Part shown: positions 1-6,970 of the stretch, piece by piece
Position numbering within the stretch: the stretch's first letter is position 1
Layout of the letters: each line of letters starts with the position of its first letter
The notes under the pieces: model-generated
The model's input: only the letters and a program-made list of their open reading frames with translations
What the model was told of the DNA's origin: nothing
Databases searched by the model: none
Origin: CAKZRD01 sp964549155
GTDB lineage: Archaea > Nanobdellota > Nanobdellia > Pacearchaeales > GW2011-AR1
Direction: 5' to 3'
Length of the DNA: 12,049 nucleotides
NCBI GenBank assembly: GCA_964549155.1
Contig: CAZJUG010000025.1
Location: 1-12,049, forward strand
Translations under genes and position numbers: made by a program

Positions 1-6
1 CGAAGC

Positions 7-30
7 AAAAAGTTGCCCTTCAAGGGCAAC
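7..30 (-). terminator. Hairpin plus T-tract terminator candidate for the beta-helix gene
   Basis: Read on the minus strand, GTTGCCCTTGAAGGGCAAC (positions 30-12) is a near-perfect inverted repeat of 8-9 bp, followed directly by TTTTT (11-7). It lies about 60 nt past the stop codon of the minus-strand gene ending at 91. Archaeal termination depends mainly on the U-tract, so the hairpin may act in RNA stability rather than release. A second small pairing (CCC/GGG around 30-39) could compete with it. The 1-90 stretch shows no convincing coding frame. Confidence 0.5.
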
Positions 31-90
31 CCTTTAGGGCGAGGAGGATGTCACAATAGAGGATTCTGGAAAAATCAGGGAGGAATATTG

Positions 91-1329
91 CTATCTCCGG
101 ATTAAAACTATTATCAAAAATAATAGGAATATAATTAAAACTGCTAAGAGGGTTATCAAAAAGATGAATCTACTTCTATCTAAATAATCTGTAGAATCCT
201 CCGATTTGGATACTCTGATCTGGAGGGATTCCTTATAGGGGTCTGGTTTATCTATGTCTAAATTAGGATTATCAATAGCATCCAAAGAGATAGACTCTCC
301 GAAGGATAATTTATCAATTTTGCTAGTATGCTTTTTATGAACTTCGTTCTCTTCATTAGGACATTCTAAACTGATATTTTGACCTAAAATGAAAGTCCAA
401 GTTTCATAGGGAGAATAATTTGCTTTTAGTTCGATCTTATAAAAATAGTTCAGAGTCTCATTTACTAGAACCTTTATGGTAACTTGTTTTCCCTGAAAAT
501 CATAGACTTCTCCGTTCTTTATTAGTTTTAGATAGATAAGGCTGTCTCTATCATTCGGTCCATTGACTAGATTTATCCAATCAGATTCCTCTCCAGATAA
601 ATAAAGAAGTTCATTTATTTCTGGATGGATACTAGTCATATTTAGCCAAACAGAATAGTTTTTCACATCCTCCAAATTTTCGTCCAAAACAGAAATGCCC
701 TTATTATCTAAGAAAAGAACAATACTTTGAGTTGAATACCTTATTTTAGATTCATCTACAGAAGAGTTATACAAACTGACAAAATTTGAGCTTAGTTCTG
801 GAGTAATATCCTCATAAAAGGATATAGTATTATTTGATGCTTCTATATTCCCATTAAATATCCCTATAACGGACTGATTTAGTAGGATACCCATTCCAAC
901 ATCGATTGTTGTTAAATTATGGGTCATAGCATCTGATTTTTCTAACACTATCCCAATATCTGAATTTAGAATGTTCAAATTTACTAACTCATAAAGCGAA
1001 TTTACAGAAGAAATACCAATAGTTGCATTTTCAATCGTTCCATTGGTTATTCGAATAGAATTAGTATCATTTAGAATTCGAATCGCCGTAAAATTTGTAC
1101 GATTTCCAAAAATTTTTAAACCTTGCATATCTAAAACAATATTGTTTGCACTGATAATCATACAATTTGGAGTATCAGAATATATATCCTGTGTTAAAAC
1201 ATATAATTCTCCTTCTTGATCGAGTACTCTGCAAGAGTTTAAATCCATCAAAGCATGTGCACACGAGAAGAAAAAAATAAGAGAAAGAGAAGTAAATGTT
1301 AAACAGAGGAATTGTGGGATGTTTTTCAT
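91..1329 (-). CDS. Secreted, membrane-anchored right-handed beta-helix glycoprotein
   Basis: This is a 412-residue surface protein of unknown precise role. Residues 1-26 form a signal peptide with a hydrophobic core and a likely cleavage after AHA. From about residue 33 comes a pattern of Cys, LT.DI, a second Cys, then I.A.N.IVLD..G..I.G, typical of archaeal parallel beta-helix (NosD/PbH1-like) surface proteins. Short Asn-rich repeated strands continue to about residue 170. A hydrophobic segment at about 388-410 ending in RR would anchor it, leaving most of the chain outside. I count 14 N-X-S/T sequons, many in the helix region, which suggests dense N-glycosylation. The beta-helix may bind carbohydrate or mediate adhesion, but no catalytic residues can be assigned. 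It has its own TATA box and appears to be a single-gene unit. The fold class is fairly certain; the function is not. Confidence 0.8.
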   Translation of the reverse strand: MKNIPQFLCLTFTSLSLIFFFSCAHALMDLNSCRVLDQEGELYVLTQDIYSDTPNCMIISANNIVLDMQGLKIFGNRTNFTAIRILNDTNSIRITNGTIENATIGISSVNSLYELVNLNILNSDIGIVLEKSDAMTHNLTTIDVGMGILLNQSVIGIFNGNIEASNNTISFYEDITPELSSNFVSLYNSSVDESKIRYSTQSIVLFLDNKGISVLDENLEDVKNYSVWLNMTSIHPEINELLYLSGEESDWINLVNGPNDRDSLIYLKLIKNGEVYDFQGKQVTIKVLVNETLNYFYKIELKANYSPYETWTFILGQNISLECPNEENEVHKKHTSKIDKLSFGESISLDAIDNPNLDIDKPDPYKESLQIRVSKSEDSTDYLDRSRFIFLITLLAVLIIFLLFLIIVLIRR

Positions 1330-1350
1330 GTTAATAAAAGGATTAAATTA

Positions 1351-1360
1351 GTTTTTAAAG
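1351..1360 (-). promoter_or_regulatory. TATA box of the beta-helix gene
   Basis: On the minus strand this reads CTTTAAAAAC, centred about 26 nt before the ATG at 1329. That spacing puts the predicted transcription start at or next to the start codon, so the mRNA is expected to be leaderless. No Shine-Dalgarno motif is seen between the box and the ATG. Confidence 0.55.
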
Positions 1361-1415
1361 ATTGTTGGCTCGAATTGTATATTATATCATATATATGATT
1401 AATAGAGGAATATAC

Positions 1416-1979
1416 CTAAGCAAACCCCTCAAACTTAATCTTTGGAACAGCTCGTTCTTCTGCTTTGATTTCTAAATAATCTTTCTTTCTTTGAAATCCA
1501 TACATAGAAGCAAACCATTTTGCAGGTATTGTCTGTAAAGAATCATTGTATTCCATACTAGAATCATTATAATACTGTCTTGCATAAGCTACCTTATCTT
1601 CTATAGCTGAAAGCTCTTGTTGTAGATGCAAGAAATTTTCATTTGCCTTTAAATTAGGATAATTTTCTGCTAATGCAAAAATACTCTTCAATGCAGATTG
1701 TAATTTATTCCCTGCCTTTATCTTAGACTTCATATCTCCAGCACCTAACATTGCCTTTCTAGCATTTGTAACTTCCATTATTACACTCTTCTCATATTTT
1801 GCATAACCCTTCACAGTTTCCAATAAATTTGGAACTAAATCTGCTCTTTTCTTAAGTTGAACATCAATCTGAGCAAGAGAATTCTCAATTCTATTATTCA
1901 ATCTAACAAATTTATTATAATATCCAAATAGAATTAAAACTAAGACTACTGCAACTCCAGCTATAATCCAAATCACCAT
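1416..1979 (-). CDS. lemA: LemA family membrane protein
   Basis: The 187-residue length matches the LemA family (about 185-200). An N-terminal membrane helix (residues about 3-20) is followed by the hallmark stretch YNKFVRLNNRIENSLAQIDV and KKRADLVPNLLETVKGYAKYE. The rest is a helical-bundle body, with the conserved LKANENF and LQQELSAIED segments around 110-130. The family is predicted to have the N-terminus outside and the helical body on one membrane face; its molecular role is poorly known. No HtpX protease or TPM-domain partner, which often accompany LemA, is present here. The gene has its own TATA box in the 35-bp gap behind the Ada-like gene, so it is probably transcribed separately. 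Confidence 0.93.
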   Translation of the reverse strand: MVIWIIAGVAVVLVLILFGYYNKFVRLNNRIENSLAQIDVQLKKRADLVPNLLETVKGYAKYEKSVIMEVTNARKAMLGAGDMKSKIKAGNKLQSALKSIFALAENYPNLKANENFLHLQQELSAIEDKVAYARQYYNDSSMEYNDSLQTIPAKWFASMYGFQRKKDYLEIKAEERAVPKIKFEGFA

Positions 1980-2000
1980 ATTTTATTTAAATTTTCAAGG

Positions 2001-2010
2001 TTTATAAAAC
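2001..2010 (-). promoter_or_regulatory. TATA box of lemA
   Basis: On the minus strand the sequence reads GTTTTATAAA, centred about 26 nt before the lemA ATG (1979). It sits just past the stop codon of the upstream gene (2015-2017). The short gap therefore holds a complete leaderless promoter rather than a read-through linker. Confidence 0.6.
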
Positions 2011-2014
2011 TATC

Positions 2015-2650
2015 TTAAAACTTATTCGGCTTACAAACACTACAAGCTTTATATCCTAATCTCTTGAAAAATGCCTTACTTATTCCTCGAATCTTATGTT
2101 TCTTAGCTATAGATTTTCCAAGCCTACACGAAGACCTATGATATACCTTTGTCAGTTTAGAACCCACAAAATCATATTTTATAGACTTCCTTGTTTTTCC
2201 CCTACTCTTCGCCAGATAAACTGTTCTCGGTTCCGTATAAACTGGAACTTCTTTAATCATTGGCTTATCAACTTCTATAAACTTTGTTACTTCCTTCACA
2301 GTCGGTCTTTCTATAGTTTGAAGATTTGTTTCAACAATCCTCTGTCTTATCTCTCTTTCTTTCCGAGGTTCTAACATAAAATAAATTGCAATTCCAAAAG
2401 TTATAATTAAAACAAAAGCAATTATCCAAGATTGAGTTGCTTCTAAATCCATTAGAGTCATAACTCCGAATTGAATTAACATAAGAACAACAGCAAGGAT
2501 AAGTGCAAACTTCGCATGTTTCAATTCCCAATTTCTTTTTTCAACAATTTCTGGCTGCAAAAATTTTACATTCTTTCCAGCATATTGTGGAACAGGAATA
2601 TTTCTATTAGGAATTCCCCTATTCACTCCAATTGGACTAACATCACCCAT
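2015..2650 (-). CDS. Two-TM membrane protein with C-terminal Ada-like zinc-binding domain
   Basis: This is a 211-residue protein. A basic, proline-rich N-terminus (1-40) is followed by two membrane helices (about 46-66 and 74-92), a charged linker with a repetitive V/I-K-E-V character (about 95-145), and a C-terminal domain (about 158-209). That domain has the pattern FVGSK....YH..SC...., then GY.AC.VCKP. H171, C175, C203 and C206 are likely metal ligands. The arrangement resembles the Ada metal-binding fold also found as a tail on secreted nucleases and ComEC-like proteins. With both helices close together, the tails would lie on the same side of the membrane. The membrane part is clearly similar to the 109-residue protein encoded just upstream (2671-3000), so the two look like a tandem duplication in which only this copy has a zinc tail. 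Its molecular role is unknown. Confidence 0.75.
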   Translation of the reverse strand: MGDVSPIGVNRGIPNRNIPVPQYAGKNVKFLQPEIVEKRNWELKHAKFALILAVVLMLIQFGVMTLMDLEATQSWIIAFVLIITFGIAIYFMLEPRKEREIRQRIVETNLQTIERPTVKEVTKFIEVDKPMIKEVPVYTEPRTVYLAKSRGKTRKSIKYDFVGSKLTKVYHRSSCRLGKSIAKKHKIRGISKAFFKRLGYKACSVCKPNKF

Positions 2651-2670
2651 CTATTTTTTTAGAATAGGAG

Positions 2671-3000
2671 CTATTTAAACCTTTTTAGTTTTTTTATTGG
2701 AGAAAGCACAAAAAAGAGAATTACTCCGAATAAAAGGAATAAGAATAGACCTAACCATCTTGAAGCTCCAGGACTTAGGTTAAACCAAAACATAACCAAA
2801 ATTTGAACTATTAAAAAAAATGTTGCAATAAGAATTGCCTTCCCCGCATCTTTTAAATCCCAAAAATTTTCTTTAGGTACAGCAGGAACATTCTTAACTG
2901 GAGGTCCAAATCTTCTTGGAGGCATCCCAAATCTCGTAGAGATAGGCCTTCTTACATTTCGTAAAGGATTCTTATTGATGCCTATTTGTGTGCTAGCCAA
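2671..3000 (-). CDS. Short two-TM membrane protein, paralogue of the neighbouring Ada-tailed protein
   Basis: This 109-residue protein has a basic N-terminus rich in Arg/Pro (1-40) and two membrane helices (about 52-74 and 80-99), then ends in a lysine-rich tail. The sequence from WDLKDAGKAI to LSPIKK aligns with WELKHAKFAL to LEPRKE of the 211-residue neighbour. The N-termini also correspond (QIGINKNPLRN against PIGVNRGIPNRN). That match supports the TTG start at 3000, because no ATG occurs until residue 26. The TTG overlaps the end of the GluRS gene by 19 bp, and a GGGGGA about 10 nt upstream could serve as a ribosome-binding site, so translation is probably coupled to GluRS. Function unknown. 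It is not a fragment of the longer gene, since both have intact ends. Confidence 0.65.
   Translation of the reverse strand: MASTQIGINKNPLRNVRRPISTRFGMPPRRFGPPVKNVPAVPKENFWDLKDAGKAILIATFFLIVQILVMFWFNLSPGASRWLGLFLFLLFGVILFFVLSPIKKLKRFK
2672..2680 (-). promoter_or_regulatory. TATA box of the Ada-tailed membrane protein gene
   Basis: On the minus strand this reads GTTTAAATA, centred 26 nt before the ATG at 2650. It overlaps the stop codon of the 109-residue paralogue (2671-2673). The downstream gene therefore has its own leaderless promoter even though the two genes are only 20 bp apart. Confidence 0.6.
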
Positions 3001-4679
3001 AACTCCATGTCCCCCTTATTTTTCTTATAAAGTTTAACAAATCCAAATCTCTCAAACTGAATTTCTTGCCCTTCCTTAAGACTATTTAATGCAGGCTCTC
3101 CAAGTCCTTCTATGAGCCGACCATTTTCAAGCCTTATTTTTATTGGAATATTTTCTTGGAATGCAGGTAACCAATGAATCATGATAGAATTTAATTTTTT
3201 ATCATTCTCTTGAGAAATAAAAGAAAAATCTTTTGGCGAAGCAGGATTCAATTGAAAAACCTTGAAATTTAACAAGTGCATAAAACGATAGTTTCCCATA
3301 GTCATAAGTTCATAATCTTCTTTAGAAATATAGAAATCCTGTTTTGTTTTATATTCCTTAAATCCTATTTCCTTTGTTGGATGAAGAGGAATTCTTGTAG
3401 ACAACTCGGGAGCACCTTTTATTTTTATCTTGATTGGATCTTGAATAAAGAAATATCTAGGAGATTCCTCCAAAACCTTTCGGTTTATAGAATATAATAC
3501 TTCTATAGGAACAGTAGCATTTGATTTATTCAGCCCCATTTGTAGTATAAATTTCCTTATAGTTTCTGGCTTGATACCCCTATCCTTTAAACTTTGTAAA
3601 CTCCACAATCTAGGATCATTCCATCCAATATATTGTCCAGAATTAACCTCTTTTGCTCCCTTACTTTTACTTATCTTGACTCCTTCAATTTGCAATAGCC
3701 CGTTATAAATACTCACAGGATTTTTCCAACCAAATATACCCCTAATGTAATCCTGTACTCTCGTAGACATCTGATGTTCTATCCCCCTCAACACATGTGT
3801 TGTTCCAATAAGATAATCATCAATTGCCCAAGAAAACTCCATTGAAGGATAAACTCTAAATTTGTCCTTTGTTCTTGGATGAGTCCTCTCAGAAATCTTG
3901 AACATAACCCTGTCCCTAAATGCAGGGTCAGGATCTTGCATTGATGTTTTCAATCTTACTACATATTCTCCCGGAGCTGTTTTTTTATCAAACATCTCTT
4001 TCCATCTTTCCATATTCTTCTCATTAGGAAGATGTCTACAAGGACAATCAATTCCTTTCTCCTTTATTCTCTGAAATCCTTCTTGAGAACAATTACAAAC
4101 ATACATATAACCCTTCTTTAGAAGTTCTTCTGCATGAGCATAATAAATTTGATTTCTATCAGATTTGTAATACACTTTCGTTGGTTTTATGCCCATCCAT
4201 TTTATTCCCTCTTCAATTAATTTATATGCCTCTGGTTCTATCTGTTTAATTTCACTTCCGATAGTATCATCAAAGAATAAAAAGAATTTCCCCCTGTATT
4301 TTTTTACAAACTCATCATTAAGTATTGCTGCACGAGTATTTCCTATATGTAATGGTCCTGAAGGAAATGGAGCAATTCTCATCACTACTTCTCCCTCCTT
4401 TGCTTCAGAAAGCTCTGGAAGCTCTCCCTCTTGCCTTGTCTTCCGTTTATGAATCTTATCCTTCACATTTTCAAATTCAGCTTCCTGCTCCTCTTTTTTC
4501 ATAGAGTTTACTCTTTTGAGAATTTCGCTAATTGTGGGAATTACATTAGGAATCTCAGATTTTTCCAAGCCTTCTGCAAAAAGAGCATTGAGAACGGAAC
4601 CTTGCATTGCTTTCCCATCGTGAGAAATTGCATTGTCTAAAGCATGTGCTTCTATCACTTCTTTTTCTATAGTCGCCAT
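2982..4679 (-). CDS. gltX: Glutamyl-tRNA synthetase, archaeal type
   Basis: This 565-residue class I aminoacyl-tRNA synthetase charges tRNA with glutamate in the cytoplasm. An archaeal N-terminal helical domain (1-95, including HDGKAMQGSVLNAL) precedes the Rossmann catalytic core, with PFPSGPLHIGNTRAAILN carrying the HIGH-equivalent motif (HIGN, 111-114). The KMSKS equivalent is KISKSK (335-340). Four cysteines (C195, C197, C212, C214) form a likely zinc site typical of archaeal GluRS. The last 170 residues fit the beta-barrel anticodon-binding region of the GlnRS-like class. Archaea generally lack GlnRS, so this enzyme is probably non-discriminating and feeds an amidotransferase route to Gln-tRNA, although no amidotransferase gene lies here. 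The usual FEDTDP-like motif reads FDDTIGSE, a mild deviation. Length is normal. This is the strongest archaeal marker in the window. Confidence 0.96.
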   Translation of the reverse strand: MATIEKEVIEAHALDNAISHDGKAMQGSVLNALFAEGLEKSEIPNVIPTISEILKRVNSMKKEEQEAEFENVKDKIHKRKTRQEGELPELSEAKEGEVVMRIAPFPSGPLHIGNTRAAILNDEFVKKYRGKFFLFFDDTIGSEIKQIEPEAYKLIEEGIKWMGIKPTKVYYKSDRNQIYYAHAEELLKKGYMYVCNCSQEGFQRIKEKGIDCPCRHLPNEKNMERWKEMFDKKTAPGEYVVRLKTSMQDPDPAFRDRVMFKISERTHPRTKDKFRVYPSMEFSWAIDDYLIGTTHVLRGIEHQMSTRVQDYIRGIFGWKNPVSIYNGLLQIEGVKISKSKGAKEVNSGQYIGWNDPRLWSLQSLKDRGIKPETIRKFILQMGLNKSNATVPIEVLYSINRKVLEESPRYFFIQDPIKIKIKGAPELSTRIPLHPTKEIGFKEYKTKQDFYISKEDYELMTMGNYRFMHLLNFKVFQLNPASPKDFSFISQENDKKLNSIMIHWLPAFQENIPIKIRLENGRLIEGLGEPALNSLKEGQEIQFERFGFVKLYKKNKGDMEFWLAHK

Positions 4680-4700
4680 GCAATCGAAAGCAAATAAGAG

Positions 4701-4708
4701 TTTATAAT
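4701..4708 (-). promoter_or_regulatory. TATA box of gltX
   Basis: On the minus strand the core reads TTATAAA, centred 25 nt before the ATG at 4679, consistent with a leaderless transcript. It lies in the 75-bp gap shared with the divergent methyltransferase gene. Confidence 0.55.
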
Positions 4709-4724
4709 TTTAACTATCCAAAGA

Positions 4725-4734
4725 CTTTTTAACT
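4725..4734 (+). promoter_or_regulatory. TATA-like box of the methyltransferase gene
   Basis: CTTTTTAACT is centred about 25 nt before the ATG at 4755. It is weaker than the other TATA boxes in the window but has the same spacing. It faces away from the gltX promoter, and about 16 bp separate the two boxes. Confidence 0.4.
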
Positions 4735-4754
4735 AGAAATTATTAAATCTGAGA

Positions 4755-5354
4755 ATGACACAAAAAGAAGTTTGGAACGGAATTGCTTCAGATTGGAAAG
4801 AATTTAGAGAAAAACCTAGAAAAGAAGTTGAAAAATTCATAACCGAATGTAAAGGAAACTTACTGGATTTAGGTTGCGGGAGTGGAAGACATTTTTTAAA
4901 AAAAGAAAATTTAAAGGTTTACGGAATTGACTTTTCAGAAAAAATGTTGGAATTAGCAAAGAAAGATTCTTCTGAAAGGAAAATTGAAGCTGAGTTAAAA
5001 TTAATGAAAGACGAAGAAATCCCCTATCCTGAAGAATTTTTTGATTCGATTATTTGTATTGCTGTATTACATTGTGTTGAGACAAAAGAAAAGAGAATAA
5101 AACTCCTAAAAGAGATTAAAAGAGTCCTAAAATCTGGAGGAAAAGCAATGATTCAGGTTTGGAGCAAGAATCAGAAAAGAGTTAAGAATAAAGGCAAAGA
5201 AGCGAAGATTCCTTGGACAGTTAATGAAAAAAAGTTTTGGAGATATTATTATCTTTATGATCTTGAAGAACTAAAAGGAGAATTAGAAAGTGTCGGTCTT
5301 AAAATTTTAGATTCTGGAGAAGATGAAAATATCTGGATGATTGTGAATAAATAG
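4755..5354 (+). CDS. Trm9/ALKBH8-like SAM-dependent tRNA wobble-uridine methyltransferase
   Basis: This is a 199-residue class I methyltransferase. SAM-binding motif I is LLDLGCGSG (36-44), an acidic ribose-binding residue follows in YGIDFS (D59), and the post-motif region has AVLHCVETKEKR (103-114) and RVLKSGGKAMIQVWSKNQ (123-140). The QVWS.NQ, IPWT (152-155) and RYYYLYD.EEL (163-172) segments are characteristic of Trm9/ALKBH8 enzymes. In eukaryotes these methylate carboxymethyl-uridine at tRNA position 34 with the help of Trm112. A tRNA target is therefore likely, and adjacency to GluRS is in keeping with this because tRNA-Glu is a classic substrate of the eukaryotic enzyme. The exact modified base is inferred. 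The protein has no membrane segment and should be cytosolic. It has its own promoter, divergent from gltX. Confidence 0.72.
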   Translation: MTQKEVWNGIASDWKEFREKPRKEVEKFITECKGNLLDLGCGSGRHFLKKENLKVYGIDFSEKMLELAKKDSSERKIEAELKLMKDEEIPYPEEFFDSIICIAVLHCVETKEKRIKLLKEIKRVLKSGGKAMIQVWSKNQKRVKNKGKEAKIPWTVNEKKFWRYYYLYDLEELKGELESVGLKILDSGEDENIWMIVNK

Positions 5355-5355
5355 C

Positions 5356-5363
5356 TTTATAAA
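5356..5363 (+). promoter_or_regulatory. Distal TATA box of the DEAD-box helicase gene
   Basis: TTTATAAA lies two bases past the methyltransferase stop. A start about 26 nt downstream (near 5386) would give the helicase mRNA a leader of roughly 115 nt, unlike the leaderless neighbours. A second candidate, TTGTATAAAC at 5405-5414, would give a leader of about 65 nt starting near 5436. Sequence alone does not say which is used. Confidence 0.45.
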
Positions 5364-5418
5364 CTCACTAAAAACTATAATTATACAGAAAAGCTACAAT
5401 CATTTTGTATAAACTTTC

Positions 5419-5481
5419 TTTTGGAGATATATGCTAAACTCTGCTTCTATCTCCCCAAAATAGATAATTTTGGCGATAGAA
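5419..5481 (+). promoter_or_regulatory. Structured leader of the helicase mRNA with two mutually exclusive hairpins
   Basis: The segment TATCTCCCCAAAA (5448-5460) can pair in two ways. It can pair upstream with TTTTGGAGATA (5419-5429), giving 6+5 bp with a two-base bulge. It can instead pair downstream: CCAAAAT (5455-5461) with ATTTTGG (5467-5473), a perfect 7-bp stem with an AGATA loop, extended by TTCTATC (5445-5451) with GATAGAA (5475-5481). The downstream form ends 20 nt before the ATG at 5502. Such alternative folding could act as a temperature- or protein-responsive switch. That is inference from pairing alone. Confidence 0.45.
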
Positions 5482-5501
5482 AGACTCTTTCTGAATAAGA
5501 A

Positions 5502-6935
5502 ATGGAAAACTTTAGAAAATTAGGAATTTGCGAAGAAATCCTGAAGACATTAAAAGAAGCAAAATTCGAAAAGCCTTCAGAGATACAGGAAAAATCAGTA
5601 CCTTTAGTGGTAGCTGGGAAAGATGTTATTGCCTGTGCATCAACAGGAAGTGGAAAAACATTAGCATTTGGTTCTGGAATAATTCAAAATGTAGAAAAAG
5701 AAAAGGGAGTTCAGGCATTAGTTTTAACCCCTACAAGAGAACTTGCACAGCAAGTCAAAGAAAGTTTACAATTCTTTTCAAAGCATAAACAACTAAACAT
5801 CTGTGAGGTTTATGGAGGAGTTTCATTTAATCCTCAGATAAGAGATATAAGAAATTCAGAAGTTGTTGTTGGAACTCCTGGAAGAATTTTAGATCACATT
5901 AGCCAAAGAACATTAGACTTAAGCAAGATTTCTATTTTAGTACTAGATGAAGCAGATAGAATGTTAGACATGGGTTTTATAAGAGACATTAAAAAAATAA
6001 TTTCTCATTGTAATAAAGATAGACAGACATTGCTTTTTTCAGCAACTATAACTCCCGAAATTGCAAACATTTCAAAAGATTTTATGAAAAATGCTATAGA
6101 AGTTTCTGCCGAAAAAAATGTTGACCCTTCAAAATTGAAACAGGTTTATTATGATGTTATGGACCACGATAAGTTTTCTCTTTTAACACATTTAATAAAA
6201 AATGACCCTTCGAAACTAGTCATGGTCTTTTGTAACACAAAGAGAAATGCAGATTTTATTGCATACAATCTAAAACACAACGGAATAAAAGCATTAGCAA
6301 TTCACGGAGGTCATTCTCAAAATAAAAGAACGGACACAATGGACAAATTCAAAGATATGAATTTCCATGTTTTAGTTTGCACAGATGTAGCAGCAAGAGG
6401 ACTAGACATAAAAAATGTTTCACATGTTTACAATTATGATTCTCCCGCAGATAGCTCACAATATGTTCATAGAATTGGAAGAACTGCCAGAGCCGGAAAA
6501 GATGGAATTGCAATAACAATTTTAGGAAGTAGAGATTATGAGAATTTCTCCCCGATAAAGAGAGAACATCCAGAAATTCAAAGAATGGAATCTCCTGCTT
6601 TTGAAAAAGCATTGATGGAAAGAAAAGATAGAATAAGAGTTGGTAGAATTGACGGAAGAGGTTTTCCCAGAGGCAGAGACTCTGGAAGAAGTTTTTCAAG
6701 AGGTCCAAGAAGAGATTCTAACAGAAGAGACGACTCTAGAGGAGGATTTAGCCGAGGCCCTAGAAGTGAAGGAAGAAGTTTTGGTGGCAGATCAGATTCC
6801 AGAAGTTTTAGTAGAGATTCGAGAGATGGCCGTGGAGGTTTCTCAAGAGATAGAAGAGATTCAGATTCACGAGGAGACGGACGAAGAGATTCAAGGACTA
6901 GTGGTTTGAGAAGACCTATGAGAAGAAGATATTAA
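5502..6935 (+). CDS. deaD: DEAD-box ATP-dependent RNA helicase with Arg/Gly/Ser-rich tail
   Basis: This 477-residue protein unwinds short RNA duplexes using ATP. The full motif set is present: Q motif (F4 and KPSEIQ, 24-29), Walker A ASTGSGKT (46-53), PTRELA (77-82), GG, TPGR (125-128), DEAD (149-152), SAT (180-182), the helicase C-terminal motifs around 243-270, TDVAARGLD (294-302) and HRIGRTARAG (323-332). The core ends near 375. Residues about 380-477 form a low-complexity basic tail with repeated RGG/SRG, FSRG and RRDS units, expected to be disordered and to bind RNA. CsdA/DeaD-like bacterial helicases and several archaeal homologues have comparable tails; here it is clearly longer than the minimal core. 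Likely roles are ribosome assembly, mRNA turnover and cold adaptation. The gene stands alone behind a foldable leader, unlike its leaderless neighbours, so post-transcriptional control is plausible. Confidence 0.95.
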   Translation: MENFRKLGICEEILKTLKEAKFEKPSEIQEKSVPLVVAGKDVIACASTGSGKTLAFGSGIIQNVEKEKGVQALVLTPTRELAQQVKESLQFFSKHKQLNICEVYGGVSFNPQIRDIRNSEVVVGTPGRILDHISQRTLDLSKISILVLDEADRMLDMGFIRDIKKIISHCNKDRQTLLFSATITPEIANISKDFMKNAIEVSAEKNVDPSKLKQVYYDVMDHDKFSLLTHLIKNDPSKLVMVFCNTKRNADFIAYNLKHNGIKALAIHGGHSQNKRTDTMDKFKDMNFHVLVCTDVAARGLDIKNVSHVYNYDSPADSSQYVHRIGRTARAGKDGIAITILGSRDYENFSPIKREHPEIQRMESPAFEKALMERKDRIRVGRIDGRGFPRGRDSGRSFSRGPRRDSNRRDDSRGGFSRGPRSEGRSFGGRSDSRSFSRDSRDGRGGFSRDRRDSDSRGDGRRDSRTSGLRRPMRRRY

Positions 6936-6940
6936 TAAGA

Positions 6941-6950
6941 TTTAAATAAT
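6941..6950 (+). promoter_or_regulatory. TATA box of the CDP-alcohol transferase / cdsA unit
   Basis: TTTAAATAAT is centred about 26 nt before the ATG at 6971. It lies in the 35-bp gap behind the helicase stop, so the lipid gene pair should have its own leaderless transcript. Confidence 0.55.
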
Positions 6951-6970
6951 CTCTAATTCTTAAATTTACT

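Noticed and set aside
12..40. CRISPR repeat at the left edge
   Set aside because: The palindromic unit occurs once only; the second GGGC/GCCC element is a partial match, and there are no spacers.
1..105. Short plus-strand reading frames running in from the left edge (stops at 57-59 and 103-105)
   Set aside because: No recognisable protein ending, several frames are equally open over so short a stretch, and the region is better explained by the minus-strand hairpin and T-tract.
2331..2531. Cys-rich minus-strand frame inside the Ada-tailed gene
   Set aside because: It overlaps the two membrane helices of a well-supported gene in another frame and has no family features.
6640..6909. Glu/Val-rich plus-strand frame inside the helicase tail
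   Set aside because: It is a frame-shifted reading of the Arg/Gly/Ser repeat region; the composition arises from the purine-rich repeat, and the helicase frame is intact.
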